Shown here piece after piece: positions 22,836 through 30,885 of a stretch of DNA of 38,192 nt. How positions within the stretch are numbered: the first letter of the stretch is position 1; the number at the start of each line of letters is the position of its first letter. The notes beneath the pieces were generated by a model. It did not search any database and was not told where the DNA came from. It was given only the letters and a program-made list of their open reading frames with translations. The DNA is from JAJRZX01 sp964407495 (GTDB lineage: Bacteria > Desulfobacterota > GWC2-55-46 > JADFVP01). Made by a program: the position numbers and the translations under genes. The DNA is taken from positions 1 to 38,192 of the forward strand of contig CAYOVP010000016.1 of the NCBI GenBank assembly GCA_964407495.1, written 5' to 3'.

Positions 22836-25371
22836 CTACCATCCTCCGTCGCTTGAATGATGATGATTGCTCTTGTGTTTCTCAATGGTCGTAAAGGTGG
22901 AGTCCGTATACCTGTGACAGGCTCCGGAGCAGTCCCTGAGTTCACTCACCGTATAGTATATGGTGGTGGGGTTCTTCGTCTTCTTGTGCGGCCCTTCCTT
23001 GTATTTCTTGGCATGACAGGCGGCACAGTCCGGCTGGTACGCAGGATAGTCCCATGAGATGGTCTCGTTGTTGTTCTTGTGGCAATCCACGCAATCCACG
23101 CTCGACTTGTGGTCTCCCGGATAATTGGGCGTACTGTGGTGGAAGGTGGTAACAGGCACCCATCCATTGGTGGAATGACACTCATTACACTCCTGCGTGG
23201 TTACAAAGTGCCCGGCCGGCTTGCCAGTGGCAGTAGTGCCGTTATGGCAGGACGAACAAGACCCCGTCACACCGCTGTGGTCGAAACCAGCGGGGATCCA
23301 TGCACGCGTACTATGACAGAGATCGCACTCGGAGTTGGTCTGCACGTGGTCAGGGGGCTTGCCCGTGGCTGTGGTGCCGTTGTGGCAGGACGAACAGGTG
23401 CCGGTCACGCCGCTGTGGTCGAAACTCGCAGGTACCCAGGCGCNNNNNNNNNNNNNNNNNNNNNNNNNNNNNNNNNNNNNNNNNNNNNNNNNNNNNNNNN
23501 NNNNNNNNNNNNNNNNNNNNNNNNNNNNNNNNNNNNNNNNNNNTCGCAGGTACCCAGGCGCGCGTACTGTGACAGAGATCGCACTCGGAGTTGGTCTGCA
23601 CGTGGTCAGGGGGCTTGCCCGTGGCTGTGGTGCCGTTGTGGCAGGACGAACAGGTGCCGGTCACGCCGCTGTGGTCGAAACTCGCAGGTACCCAGGCGCG
23701 CGTACTGTGACAGAGATCGCACTCGGAGTTGGTCTGTACGTGTCCAGCGGGCTTACCCGTGGCTGTGGTGCCGTTATGGCAGGTCGAACATGGGCTCGTG
23801 ATGTTGGAGTGGTCAAAACCAGCGGGAACCCAGGCACGGGTACTGTGACAATCATCGCACTCGGAGTTGGTCTGTACGTGTCCAGCGGGCTTACCCGTGG
23901 CCGTAGTACCGTTGTGGCAGGTCGAACAGGCGGTAGTGATGTCAGAGTGATCGAACCCGGCAGGGACCCAGCCGCGCGTGGTATGGCACTGGTCGCACTC
24001 TGCGCTCGTCTGCACATGGCCGGCTGGCTTTCCTGTGGCGGTTGCGCCGTTATGACAACTCGAACAGGCCGAGGTTATGTTGGAATGGTCGAAACGCGCA
24101 GTAAGCCAGGTGGAAGTGTTATGGCAATCATCGCAGTTATTGCTACTCGCTATGTGTGTCGTGGGCTTTCCGGCATTCGTAATACCATTATGACAGGAGA
24201 CACACCTGCCAAAGGTCTCGGCTGTGTGGCGAAAACGCGAGAGCGTCCACTTGGTGCTGTCCGCCGGGTGACACTGCTCGCAGGGCGCGTTGGTACGCGT
24301 GTGGCCTATTGGCTTGGCCGTCGCCTTTACTGCAGAGCCCTTGGAGTGACACTGTGAACACTCTGACGGCGTGTTCTTGAAAATTCCACGGGGGTGACAG
24401 GATTCGCACTTGGCCCCAACGTGACCACCCTCGAGGGGAAAGCCTGTCTTGAAGTGATCAAAGGTGAACTTCTCCGGGCCGGCCAGGGCCAGTTTTGTCC
24501 TCCCCCTCTTCCTGCCCCCCTTACTGGTGCTGTGAGTAGTATTGGTCCTGGTCTTGGAAGAATGCCGCCTCTTCGTGCCCGCCGTTGTCTTTGCGGCAGA
24601 CTCCTCCTTGCTCTTACTCTTTCTCTTCTCCCTGCCAGTGGGCTCGCCCTTCTTGAATTTCTTACCTATCCCGCCTATCCCGTCCTTGACGCCCTCGTCG
24701 ATCTTGGTATATGTCTTCTTGCCCCACTCGGCTATCTTCTTACCCGTCTCACCAAGGGCCACCTTGAGTTCCTGGCCCTTCTCGGCGATCTTCTTGCCAG
24801 TCTTACTGAGTACCTCCTTGTACTCATCTGTCCGCGATGCCTTGATATCCCGCGTACGCGATGCCCGGCCCTCAAGTTTCTCGGGCTTCCTGCCAACGGT
24901 CCTGGTAGAACTCGAGGAGGCCGCAACCCTTCTGCTATCTCTTATGGCGAGTCCAGGGGCCTTCTTCTTCTCGGCAGGGCTCACCCTCACCACCCAGGCG
25001 TCCCTGTACCTTCCACGAACTCTCTCGAGCGCCCTCTCCGCATCCTTTCTCGTAGGAAAGAACCCCAGGCGGAGCCTGTACCAGAGAACGCCGTTCTTGG
25101 CATGGTACTTTGTCGTATAGAGCGTATGGCCCTCGAAGACACCGAGGTTCGGAACCTTAGAGGCCTTGATGGGCTTGGTGTCGGAAAAGAGGCTCACGGC
25201 ATAGCGGCCGCTCTCGGTGGCATCTGCGGAGGTGAGGCGCCTGCTCCTTGCGGCCCCTGCCATTGCCGGAAGGCAGAGCAGTAGAAGTAAAACAAGCGAT
25301 AAGACCCGGGGCAGAACCCCCTTGAGCCTTTCTTGCCCATTTGCCATTTCTTGCCTTGCGCCTGTACTCAT
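22836..25371 (-). CDS. SPOR-domain multihaem c-type cytochrome with tandem dihaem repeats (interrupted by an assembly gap)
   Basis: Exported cytochrome c. It has a signal peptide (VLPRVLSLVLLLLLCLPAMAGA), a SPOR domain (about 55-132, YAVSLFSDTKPIK, LRLGFFPTRKDAERA), a long basic Lys/Ser/Arg-rich linker with repeated TGKKIAE (133-298), then the haem region. Nineteen CXXCH motifs are visible (13 before and 6 after the gap), plus a last CSGACH of the CX3CH type. The core is a 46-residue unit with two haems (DHS...CSxCHNGTTATGKPxxH...CDxCHSTRAWVPA) repeated at least six times. The 100-N gap falls in this array and shifts the apparent frame; both sides read as one protein once a gap length divisible by 3 is assumed. 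AGGAGG lies 8 nt before the ATG at 25371. It probably carries electrons across or out of the periplasm while held at peptidoglycan by its SPOR domain. Confidence 0.88.
23142..24090 (-). repeat. Tandem 138-bp coding repeat (46-residue dihaem unit)
   Basis: Unit starts fall at 24090, 23952, 23814, 23676, then after the gap at 23420 and 23282, always 138 bp apart on either side of the gap. The units nearest the gap are almost identical in DNA sequence; outer units diverge. This is typical of recent unit duplication in the centre of an array. Confidence 0.9.
23444..23543. other. Assembly gap of 100 N inside the repeat array
   Basis: Exactly 100 undetermined bases. Both flanks contain the same 18 bp (TCGCAGGTACCCAGGCGC), so the true missing length should be 138k-18 bases (120, 258, 396 and so on), or the flanks simply overlap by 18 bp. 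Each missing unit would add two haems. Confidence 0.95.
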
Positions 25372-25379
25372 CTCTCTTG

Positions 25380-25385
25380 CCTCCT
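25380..25385 (-). promoter_or_regulatory. Ribosome binding site of the SPOR-cytochrome gene
   Basis: AGGAGG on the minus strand, 8 nt before the ATG at 25371. It selects this start over the longer in-frame start at 25455 and the downstream ATG in front of the signal peptide. Confidence 0.7.
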
Positions 25386-25486
25386 GATGATGCCTCCTCT
25401 CCAGCGGGAGAGAGACCCGGTGCCTGCCGGTCAGAGCCCTTATCACAGACCTCATGGGCCCTTCTGCGTTACCGGGGAGGGCCCCT

Positions 25487-27067
25487 TCAGGGCCTTATCC
25501 TTATCTCGCCAAAAGACTTCGTCGTATGACACCTCTCGCAGTTGAGCCCAAAGGCCCCGCGGTGCGGGTCATCGTCCTGATGACAACTGAAGCAGTCCTT
25601 GGGCGTAGAGGTCTTTTTTTTCTTCTTCCAGAGGGCCTTCACATGACAGGACTCGCAGGCGATGTCCTTGTGCGCGCCCTCCAGTTCGTACTCCGTGTCC
25701 TGCGAGTGGTCAAAGCGCCAGAGCCTCCACCCGTTGGGGTTGTGACACTCTCCACACTCTGTGCCGAGGCCGCCCTTGTGTTTGTCCTCTGCCCTGTGGC
25801 AGGAGTCGCACTTCACGGAGACCTTCTTGTAATCTCCCCTGTCGTGGCACTGCTCGCAGAGGGCGACGGCATGAAGGCCTATCAATGGAAAGTTCGTGAT
25901 GTCGTGGTCAAAGACCACGTCTTTTTTCCAGCCCCTCTGCGTATGACACTCGCCGCACCTTCTGCCCTCACGTCCCCTGTGCACATCGTCCTTGGCATGA
26001 CAGGCATAACAGGTGCGCGCTTTCTTCTTCCCGTATGCCTTACCCGCGTGGCACCGCAGGCATGCCACTTTCCTGTGGGCGTCCTTCAGGGGGAAATCCG
26101 TCTTGTCATGATCGAACTCGTGCTTTGACCACCTCCTCGGGGAATGGCAGTCATTGCACTTCTTTCCATAACGCCCCCGGTGCTCATCCTCTTCCTTGTG
26201 ACAACCATAACAGGTCTTCTTGAGTTTCTTGTCCTTGTAAAACTTGCCCTTGTGACAGGCATGACAGTCTACCTTCTTGTGCCTGAACCTGAGTTTGAAC
26301 TTTGTCTTATCATGGTCAAAACGGTACTTCTTCCAGTCATTGGCCCTGTGGCAGTCCTTGCACTTCTTGCCATACCTGCCGTTGTGCACGTCGTTTATGA
26401 CATGACAGGTGTAACAGTCAAGAGGCGTCTTCTTGTAGCGCCCCCCAGGGTGGCAGGCCGCGCATGAGACCTTCTTGTGCTTGTACTTCAGCGGAAAGTC
26501 TGTCTTGCTGTGATCAAAACGCGCCTTTGTCCAGGTCCTCGAGTCGTGGCACTTTGCGCAGTCCTTTCCAAGCCTGCCCTTATGGGTGTCGTCGTCCTTG
26601 TGACAGGTCCTGCACTGCGAGGGTGCCTCGCGGTACTTCTTCTTTTTCTTGTGACAGGCACTGCACCTTCCGGCCCTGTGCGCGCCCTTGAGCGCAAAGT
26701 CCGTGAGTCTGTGGTCAAAGGTCTCGGCATTGAAGAAGACGGCCTTGTAGGAACGCCCCTTGTGTTCCTTGTGACAGTGCCTGCACTCTGTCTTCAGGGC
26801 CTTGGCGTCCCTGCCGTGGTAGCCGCGTTTTTTCTTTACATCCGCGGCCACCTTCTTGTGACAGGCAAGGCAGAGATCCCTCTGCGCAGACCTGCTGAAA
26901 GACCTGTGGCACCGCGAGCACTCGTTCTCGTACTTGGCGTGCCCGCTTATTACCTTGCCGGGCATGAAGAGGCTCTTTATCGTCTTTGCGCCTGCCGTCT
27001 TTGCAGTGACCACGAGTAACACAGATAGAGACAGGGCAAATATGACTTTGAGCACACTTCGCGGCAT
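25487..27067 (-). CDS. Periplasmic 21-haem c-type cytochrome built from three-haem modules
   Basis: A 526-residue exported protein with a signal peptide (VLKVIFALSLSVLLVVTAKTAGA) and 21 CXXCH haem-binding motifs, about one haem per 24 residues. After an N-terminal segment with three haems, a module of about 65 residues recurs six times: FDHxxTxFxL...H, CxxCH, then CxxCH, then DDxHxGRxGxxCxxCHxxxxW. It is extremely rich in lysine, so very basic. Cytochromes with this FDH/CxxCH/CYxCH pattern occur in metal-respiring and related bacteria. A role in moving electrons through the periplasm is the reasonable inference; the electron acceptor is unknown. The start is ambiguous: the ATG at 27067 is used here, and an in-frame GTG at 27091 adds 8 residues. 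Neither has a clear ribosome site. The gene lies 115 bp upstream of the SPOR-cytochrome gene in the operon. Confidence 0.93.
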   Translation of the reverse strand: MPRSVLKVIFALSLSVLLVVTAKTAGAKTIKSLFMPGKVISGHAKYENECSRCHRSFSRSAQRDLCLACHKKVAADVKKKRGYHGRDAKALKTECRHCHKEHKGRSYKAVFFNAETFDHRLTDFALKGAHRAGRCSACHKKKKKYREAPSQCRTCHKDDDTHKGRLGKDCAKCHDSRTWTKARFDHSKTDFPLKYKHKKVSCAACHPGGRYKKTPLDCYTCHVINDVHNGRYGKKCKDCHRANDWKKYRFDHDKTKFKLRFRHKKVDCHACHKGKFYKDKKLKKTCYGCHKEEDEHRGRYGKKCNDCHSPRRWSKHEFDHDKTDFPLKDAHRKVACLRCHAGKAYGKKKARTCYACHAKDDVHRGREGRRCGECHTQRGWKKDVVFDHDITNFPLIGLHAVALCEQCHDRGDYKKVSVKCDSCHRAEDKHKGGLGTECGECHNPNGWRLWRFDHSQDTEYELEGAHKDIACESCHVKALWKKKKKTSTPKDCFSCHQDDDPHRGAFGLNCERCHTTKSFGEIRIRP

Positions 27068-27173
27068 CAAGGGTTCACGATCTGCGACCACGCCCTGGGG
27101 GTGGTGCGTTTTTCGATAAATATCTGAAACGGCCGAGCGCCGGTGGAGACGCGGCCATCATATTCGACTTCAA

Positions 27174-28712
27174 TCAGAACATGTGCACTGCCACTACGTG
27201 AATAATGGCCGTGAGAACGAGCATGAGAAAGAGTGGCAGGTGCAGCAGGTGCCAGAGAGAGAAGAGCCTCTCATAGACCTTGAACCTCGCTATGACCATG
27301 GCCGCGGCTATGTGGTTGGAGATATACCGTCTCGCTCCACGTCCATGTGCCTTGAGTTCCTCGGCACTCCACTTATGCCGTTTTGCCGTTATCTGCAGGG
27401 TGCGCCTCAGTACGAAGACCAGGACCAGGCGTAGCCAGAGGGCGGCAACGGAGTTGGTCAGGAGTCCCCAGAGGCTCCCCAGGAAGGTATAACGTGGTTT
27501 AAGGACCCTGGCGTCAAAGGCAAGTATCTTCTCCTGTATGCCAGGGGCATAATCAAGGACATATTTCATGCCATGGCTCCTGTCCTCGAAGGCCTTGCGG
27601 AGCTCGTTAAGGTCCATCTCTCTTCCGTACAAGCCGTAGTGTATGCCAGAGTATATATACCTGCCCACAATGCCGCTCAGGGCCACGAGTATCATTATGA
27701 CAAGGGCCACGGAACTATTGAGCGAGCCCATGGAGAAGTTCGAGTGAAAGAGTATGAGCGCAGGCCCCAGGAGTCCGAAGACCATATGTGCACGGAACCA
27801 GTGTTTTATGGGGCCCATGCGCCGCATGAAGCGCGCTGTCTTCCTGAGTGGATAGAGAAGAAGGAGCAACATCATTGAACCGCCCACTATACCCATGATG
27901 TACCCGGCCCCCTCCTTGGCAGTAAATATCTCCTCTCCCCGGTAGGCCCAGCCCAGGAGCAGGACAGAGGCCAGGAGCGTGTAGGCTATGAGCGTTGCAA
28001 GAGAGAACTTTGGAGGTGCATAGAGGTCGCAGACCGGTCCCTTTGGCGCCTGCCCTGTGCCGTCTTCTTTCCTCTTGGCCGTCTTGGCGGCCAAAGACTC
28101 TGCCCCGGCAGGGTCGGTCCCTGCACCACTGCCTTTTTTACCTCCCCCTCCTGTCTCGACAGGGGCTTGCGGGCCGGGTGAGACGGGTCTTCCGGCAACG
28201 CGGCCGGCCTCTGGACCCTTCTTTTCACCCTCAGTCGCCTTGCTGGCCCTGGCCGCCTTCTTGCCGACCCTCAGGTCCCCGGGCCTCAGGGGCCTCGCCG
28301 GAGGAGAGCAGTGCCCTCGCAAGGGAGTAGCCTTCTGGTCAGCCTCTTGCAGCAGAGCCCCTGCCTCTGCCTTTTCCAGCCTCCGCACAACCCCTGGTGC
28401 AACAGGCCGCCTCGCCATGGAGTCGACACCTTTGCCGGAAGTACGTAGATGCGAGGCCTCTGGTGAGACCGTGGCCGTAGAGGCGGCGGAACCACGCGCC
28501 GGCCCCCTTACGAAGCCGTCGTCTTTTATCAATCTCAGCCTCACCTGTCCTGAGAGGGTATTATCCTGCCTCCCGTCCTCCCCTACTATGCCAGAGGCCT
28601 TGTAGGCAAGTCTCGTCTCAGTTGCCAGGGTCCCTGCACCGGGCTTCGTCTTGTCCCTGGCGCCAAGGCGCGGCTTCTTTACAGCGCCGGAACCATTACG
28701 GGAATCATCCAT
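27174..28712 (-). CDS. Membrane b-type cytochrome-like protein with long disordered N-terminal extension
   Basis: A 512-residue protein. Residues 1-230 are low-complexity, rich in Gly, Ala, Lys, Arg and Pro, with no recognisable domain. From about 236 there are five or six membrane helices. Histidines sit where b haems are usually bound: H309 and H323 in the third helix (AHMVFGLLGPALILFH), and H488, H491, H505 and H510 in the last (LWHLLHLPLFLMLVLTAIIHVVAVH). A cytosolic loop (YGREMDLNELRKAF) separates helices 4 and 5. This fits a transmembrane dihaem electron-transfer subunit related in plan to ferric-reductase-like or cytochrome b561-like proteins. By position it would link the ferredoxin/FAD oxidoreductase with the periplasmic multihaem cytochromes. 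The specific family could not be named. Confidence 0.7.
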   Translation of the reverse strand: MDDSRNGSGAVKKPRLGARDKTKPGAGTLATETRLAYKASGIVGEDGRQDNTLSGQVRLRLIKDDGFVRGPARGSAASTATVSPEASHLRTSGKGVDSMARRPVAPGVVRRLEKAEAGALLQEADQKATPLRGHCSPPARPLRPGDLRVGKKAARASKATEGEKKGPEAGRVAGRPVSPGPQAPVETGGGGKKGSGAGTDPAGAESLAAKTAKRKEDGTGQAPKGPVCDLYAPPKFSLATLIAYTLLASVLLLGWAYRGEEIFTAKEGAGYIMGIVGGSMMLLLLLYPLRKTARFMRRMGPIKHWFRAHMVFGLLGPALILFHSNFSMGSLNSSVALVIMILVALSGIVGRYIYSGIHYGLYGREMDLNELRKAFEDRSHGMKYVLDYAPGIQEKILAFDARVLKPRYTFLGSLWGLLTNSVAALWLRLVLVFVLRRTLQITAKRHKWSAEELKAHGRGARRYISNHIAAAMVIARFKVYERLFSLWHLLHLPLFLMLVLTAIIHVVAVHMF

Positions 28713-28779
28713 GCAAACACCTCGAATCCTTACTTGTCTGAACCAGGAAATACTCCCTATTAAAGTACATATATGCCTA

Positions 28780-30885
28780 TCAGAATATCCCGCCGAGCCA
28801 GCCCTTCTTTCTGCTGTGGCTCTCGAGCATCTTCATTATCTCGGCGTTACCCTCTGCCACGGTAGCGGCCCTCTCGCGCTTCTTGTTACGTATGCCCGGG
28901 TCTGCCCCGCCTTCGAGGAGCGCCCTTACGACCCCTGTGTACCCAGCCGCGGCGGCAAGGATTAGTGCCGTATCGCCGTCCTTGTTGCGCGCGTCCACCC
29001 TTGCGCCGTTCCTGATGAGGAACTCCACAGCCGGCACCGACCCCCCGGACGAGGCGAGCATAAGGGCCGTGTTGCCTGCATTCGTCACTGCGTTCACGCC
29101 TGCACCGGCGCGCACGAGCGCCTTTATTATCTCCACCTTGCCGCCACGGGCGGCAAGTGTAAGGGCGGTCTGGCCGCCTGTGTAAACCTTTGTCACCACT
29201 GCGCCATGGGCGATAAGCGCCTTCACCGTAGCAGTACTGCCTCCCTCTACGGCGTACCAGAGGGGTGTAAGGCCCCGCCTGTCCTCGATGTCGACGGGCG
29301 CACCCCGCTTGAGAAGCGCCATCACCACCTGCGTCTGCCCCTCGCGTGCCGCGAGCGCAAGGGGCGTCATCCCGCTGCCAAGGCTGTAATCAAAAGGAGC
29401 GCCTGCGGAAATGAGGGCAAGGGCCGCGCCTTCCTTGCCAGCCCTTATGGCATATGTAAGGGCGGTCTCTCCCTCCTTGCCCCTGCGCGTACCAAGAGAG
29501 GCCCCGGCCTTTATGAGAAGTCTTACTGTCTCGACATGCCCGTTCTCAGCGGCGAGCATGAGAGGGGTCTTCACCTTTTCGGCGCTCGGCGAGGGGTCTG
29601 CGCCACGGGCAAGAAGGAGGGCCACTATATCGTCATGACCCTGCCAGGCGGCCTTCGAGAGGGCAGTATACCCCTCTGGACCGCGGCGGTTTATATGAGC
29701 GCCGCTCTCAACGAGTTTTTTCGCAACCTCGCCTTCTCCCCGCCATGCGGCTATCATGAGCGGTGTCCAGCCCTTGTATGGTGAACCCTTCGTGGAGGCG
29801 GCCTCGCGGGAAGATTTTTCCAGTAGCGCAGGGTTCACCACTGGACGGGTCTTCCTGGCCTTGAGTACATGCGCCCCCCTGGAGGCGAGAAACCTCGCAA
29901 CGTCCTTCCTGTCTTCACTGAGAGCCAGCATGATTGCGTTCTTGCCCTTCTTGTTTCGTGCATTCAGGTCTGCGCCTTTCTCAAGAAGAAGCCTCACTAC
30001 ATCGAGGTGGCCCTTCCTGGAGGCGAGCATGAGAGGGGTGTTGCCATTACTGTCCCGCTCATCGATATGCGCCCCGGCGTTGATGAGGAGGCCCACGGCC
30101 TCGGCCCTTCCAAGGCTCGAGGCCATCATTAAGGCGCTGTCTCCATACTTGTCCCTGAGACCGGTCTTTGCCCCGTGCCTCAGCAGAAGTCTCACCATTG
30201 GGGCGTTGTCCTTTATGCCCGCGGCTATCATGAGGGCCGTCCTTCCGTAGTCGTCCCTGGCGTTGGGGTCCACGCCTGCGCGCAGGAGCGAACGCGCCCT
30301 TGTGATGTCCTTATTCTCCGCGGCCCAGCGGAGGTGCTCCTCGCTCTTGGGGTCCTTACCATGAAGCACCCTGAGCCCTAATAGAGACGGCCTTGTGCCC
30401 TTCTCCATCTTTTCGAGGCGTTCCCTGGCCGGCTCAAAACCAGCAGAGGCCGCCTTCCTGAACCAGTAGAGGGCGCGCTTGGGGTTGGCCTTGACGCCAA
30501 CGCCCATCTCGTACATAATGGCCAGGTTGTACTCTGCCTTTACATGGTCTCGTCGAGCGGCCCTGAGCATCCACCTGTATGCCCTGCCTTCGTCCTTTGT
30601 TACACCATGTCCTGTTCGGTACAGGCCCGAGAGCATATACATGGCCTCTGCATCTCCCTTCCTTGCAAGCGGCATGAGTATTGCCGCTGTCCTCCTGTAG
30701 TCCTTTACGCGCGCCGCGGCACGGGCTTCTTCTATTGCCCTCGAGGCCTCGGCCCAGGCCGGGCTCAATGGCCCTGAAAACAAGAGCCCAAGAACGACAA
30801 GAAGAAGGCCCGCGAGGAAGTACGCCCTGGGCAGGACCCCACCCCCGCCTGAGGTGCTCCTACGGGGTGCCGAACTTGGTCTCAA
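28780..30885 (-). CDS. Exported Sel1-repeat and ankyrin-repeat protein
   Basis: A roughly 701-residue protein with an N-terminal signal/anchor (AYFLAGLLLVVLGLLFSGPLSPAWA), three Sel1/TPR-like repeats (about 50-160, for example AEAMYMLSGLYRTGHGVTKDEGRAYRWM) and about fourteen ankyrin repeats (about 185-690, with the TPLMLAxxxGHxxxVxLLLxxGAD pattern). There is no haem or enzyme motif, so it is presumably a binding scaffold in the periplasm. The annotated TTG start at 30885 overlaps the end of the oxidoreductase gene by 26 bp. A downstream CTG or TTG just before the signal helix is also possible; no ATG is available. The gene is tied to the redox operon by this overlap. Exported ankyrin proteins such as AnkB of Pseudomonas sit beside redox enzymes, and an assembly or protective role for the cytochromes is a guess. 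Confidence 0.82.
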   Translation of the reverse strand: MRPSSAPRRSTSGGGGVLPRAYFLAGLLLVVLGLLFSGPLSPAWAEASRAIEEARAAARVKDYRRTAAILMPLARKGDAEAMYMLSGLYRTGHGVTKDEGRAYRWMLRAARRDHVKAEYNLAIMYEMGVGVKANPKRALYWFRKAASAGFEPARERLEKMEKGTRPSLLGLRVLHGKDPKSEEHLRWAAENKDITRARSLLRAGVDPNARDDYGRTALMIAAGIKDNAPMVRLLLRHGAKTGLRDKYGDSALMMASSLGRAEAVGLLINAGAHIDERDSNGNTPLMLASRKGHLDVVRLLLEKGADLNARNKKGKNAIMLALSEDRKDVARFLASRGAHVLKARKTRPVVNPALLEKSSREAASTKGSPYKGWTPLMIAAWRGEGEVAKKLVESGAHINRRGPEGYTALSKAAWQGHDDIVALLLARGADPSPSAEKVKTPLMLAAENGHVETVRLLIKAGASLGTRRGKEGETALTYAIRAGKEGAALALISAGAPFDYSLGSGMTPLALAAREGQTQVVMALLKRGAPVDIEDRRGLTPLWYAVEGGSTATVKALIAHGAVVTKVYTGGQTALTLAARGGKVEIIKALVRAGAGVNAVTNAGNTALMLASSGGSVPAVEFLIRNGARVDARNKDGDTALILAAAAGYTGVVRALLEGGADPGIRNKKRERAATVAEGNAEIMKMLESHSRKKGWLGGIF

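Noticed and set aside
23350..23543. Apparent frameshift or premature end in the SPOR-cytochrome
   Set aside because: The frame changes only because the placeholder gap is 100 bases. A gap length divisible by three, as predicted from the repeat phase, joins both parts.
24020..24060. NGATATG in the cytochrome as an ApbE flavinylation site
   Set aside because: It is part of the haem repeat (usually NGTTATG), lacks the Asp and SGAT context, and no FMN-binding domain is present.
23142..24090. Regular repeats as a CRISPR array
   Set aside because: The units are 138 bp, contiguous, without spacers, and code for CXXCH haem motifs.
23335..24357. Long plus-strand frames across the cytochrome repeat array
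   Set aside because: They run through the N gap and are the antisense of the CXXCH repeats; the repetitive protein is only a reflection of the 138-bp unit.
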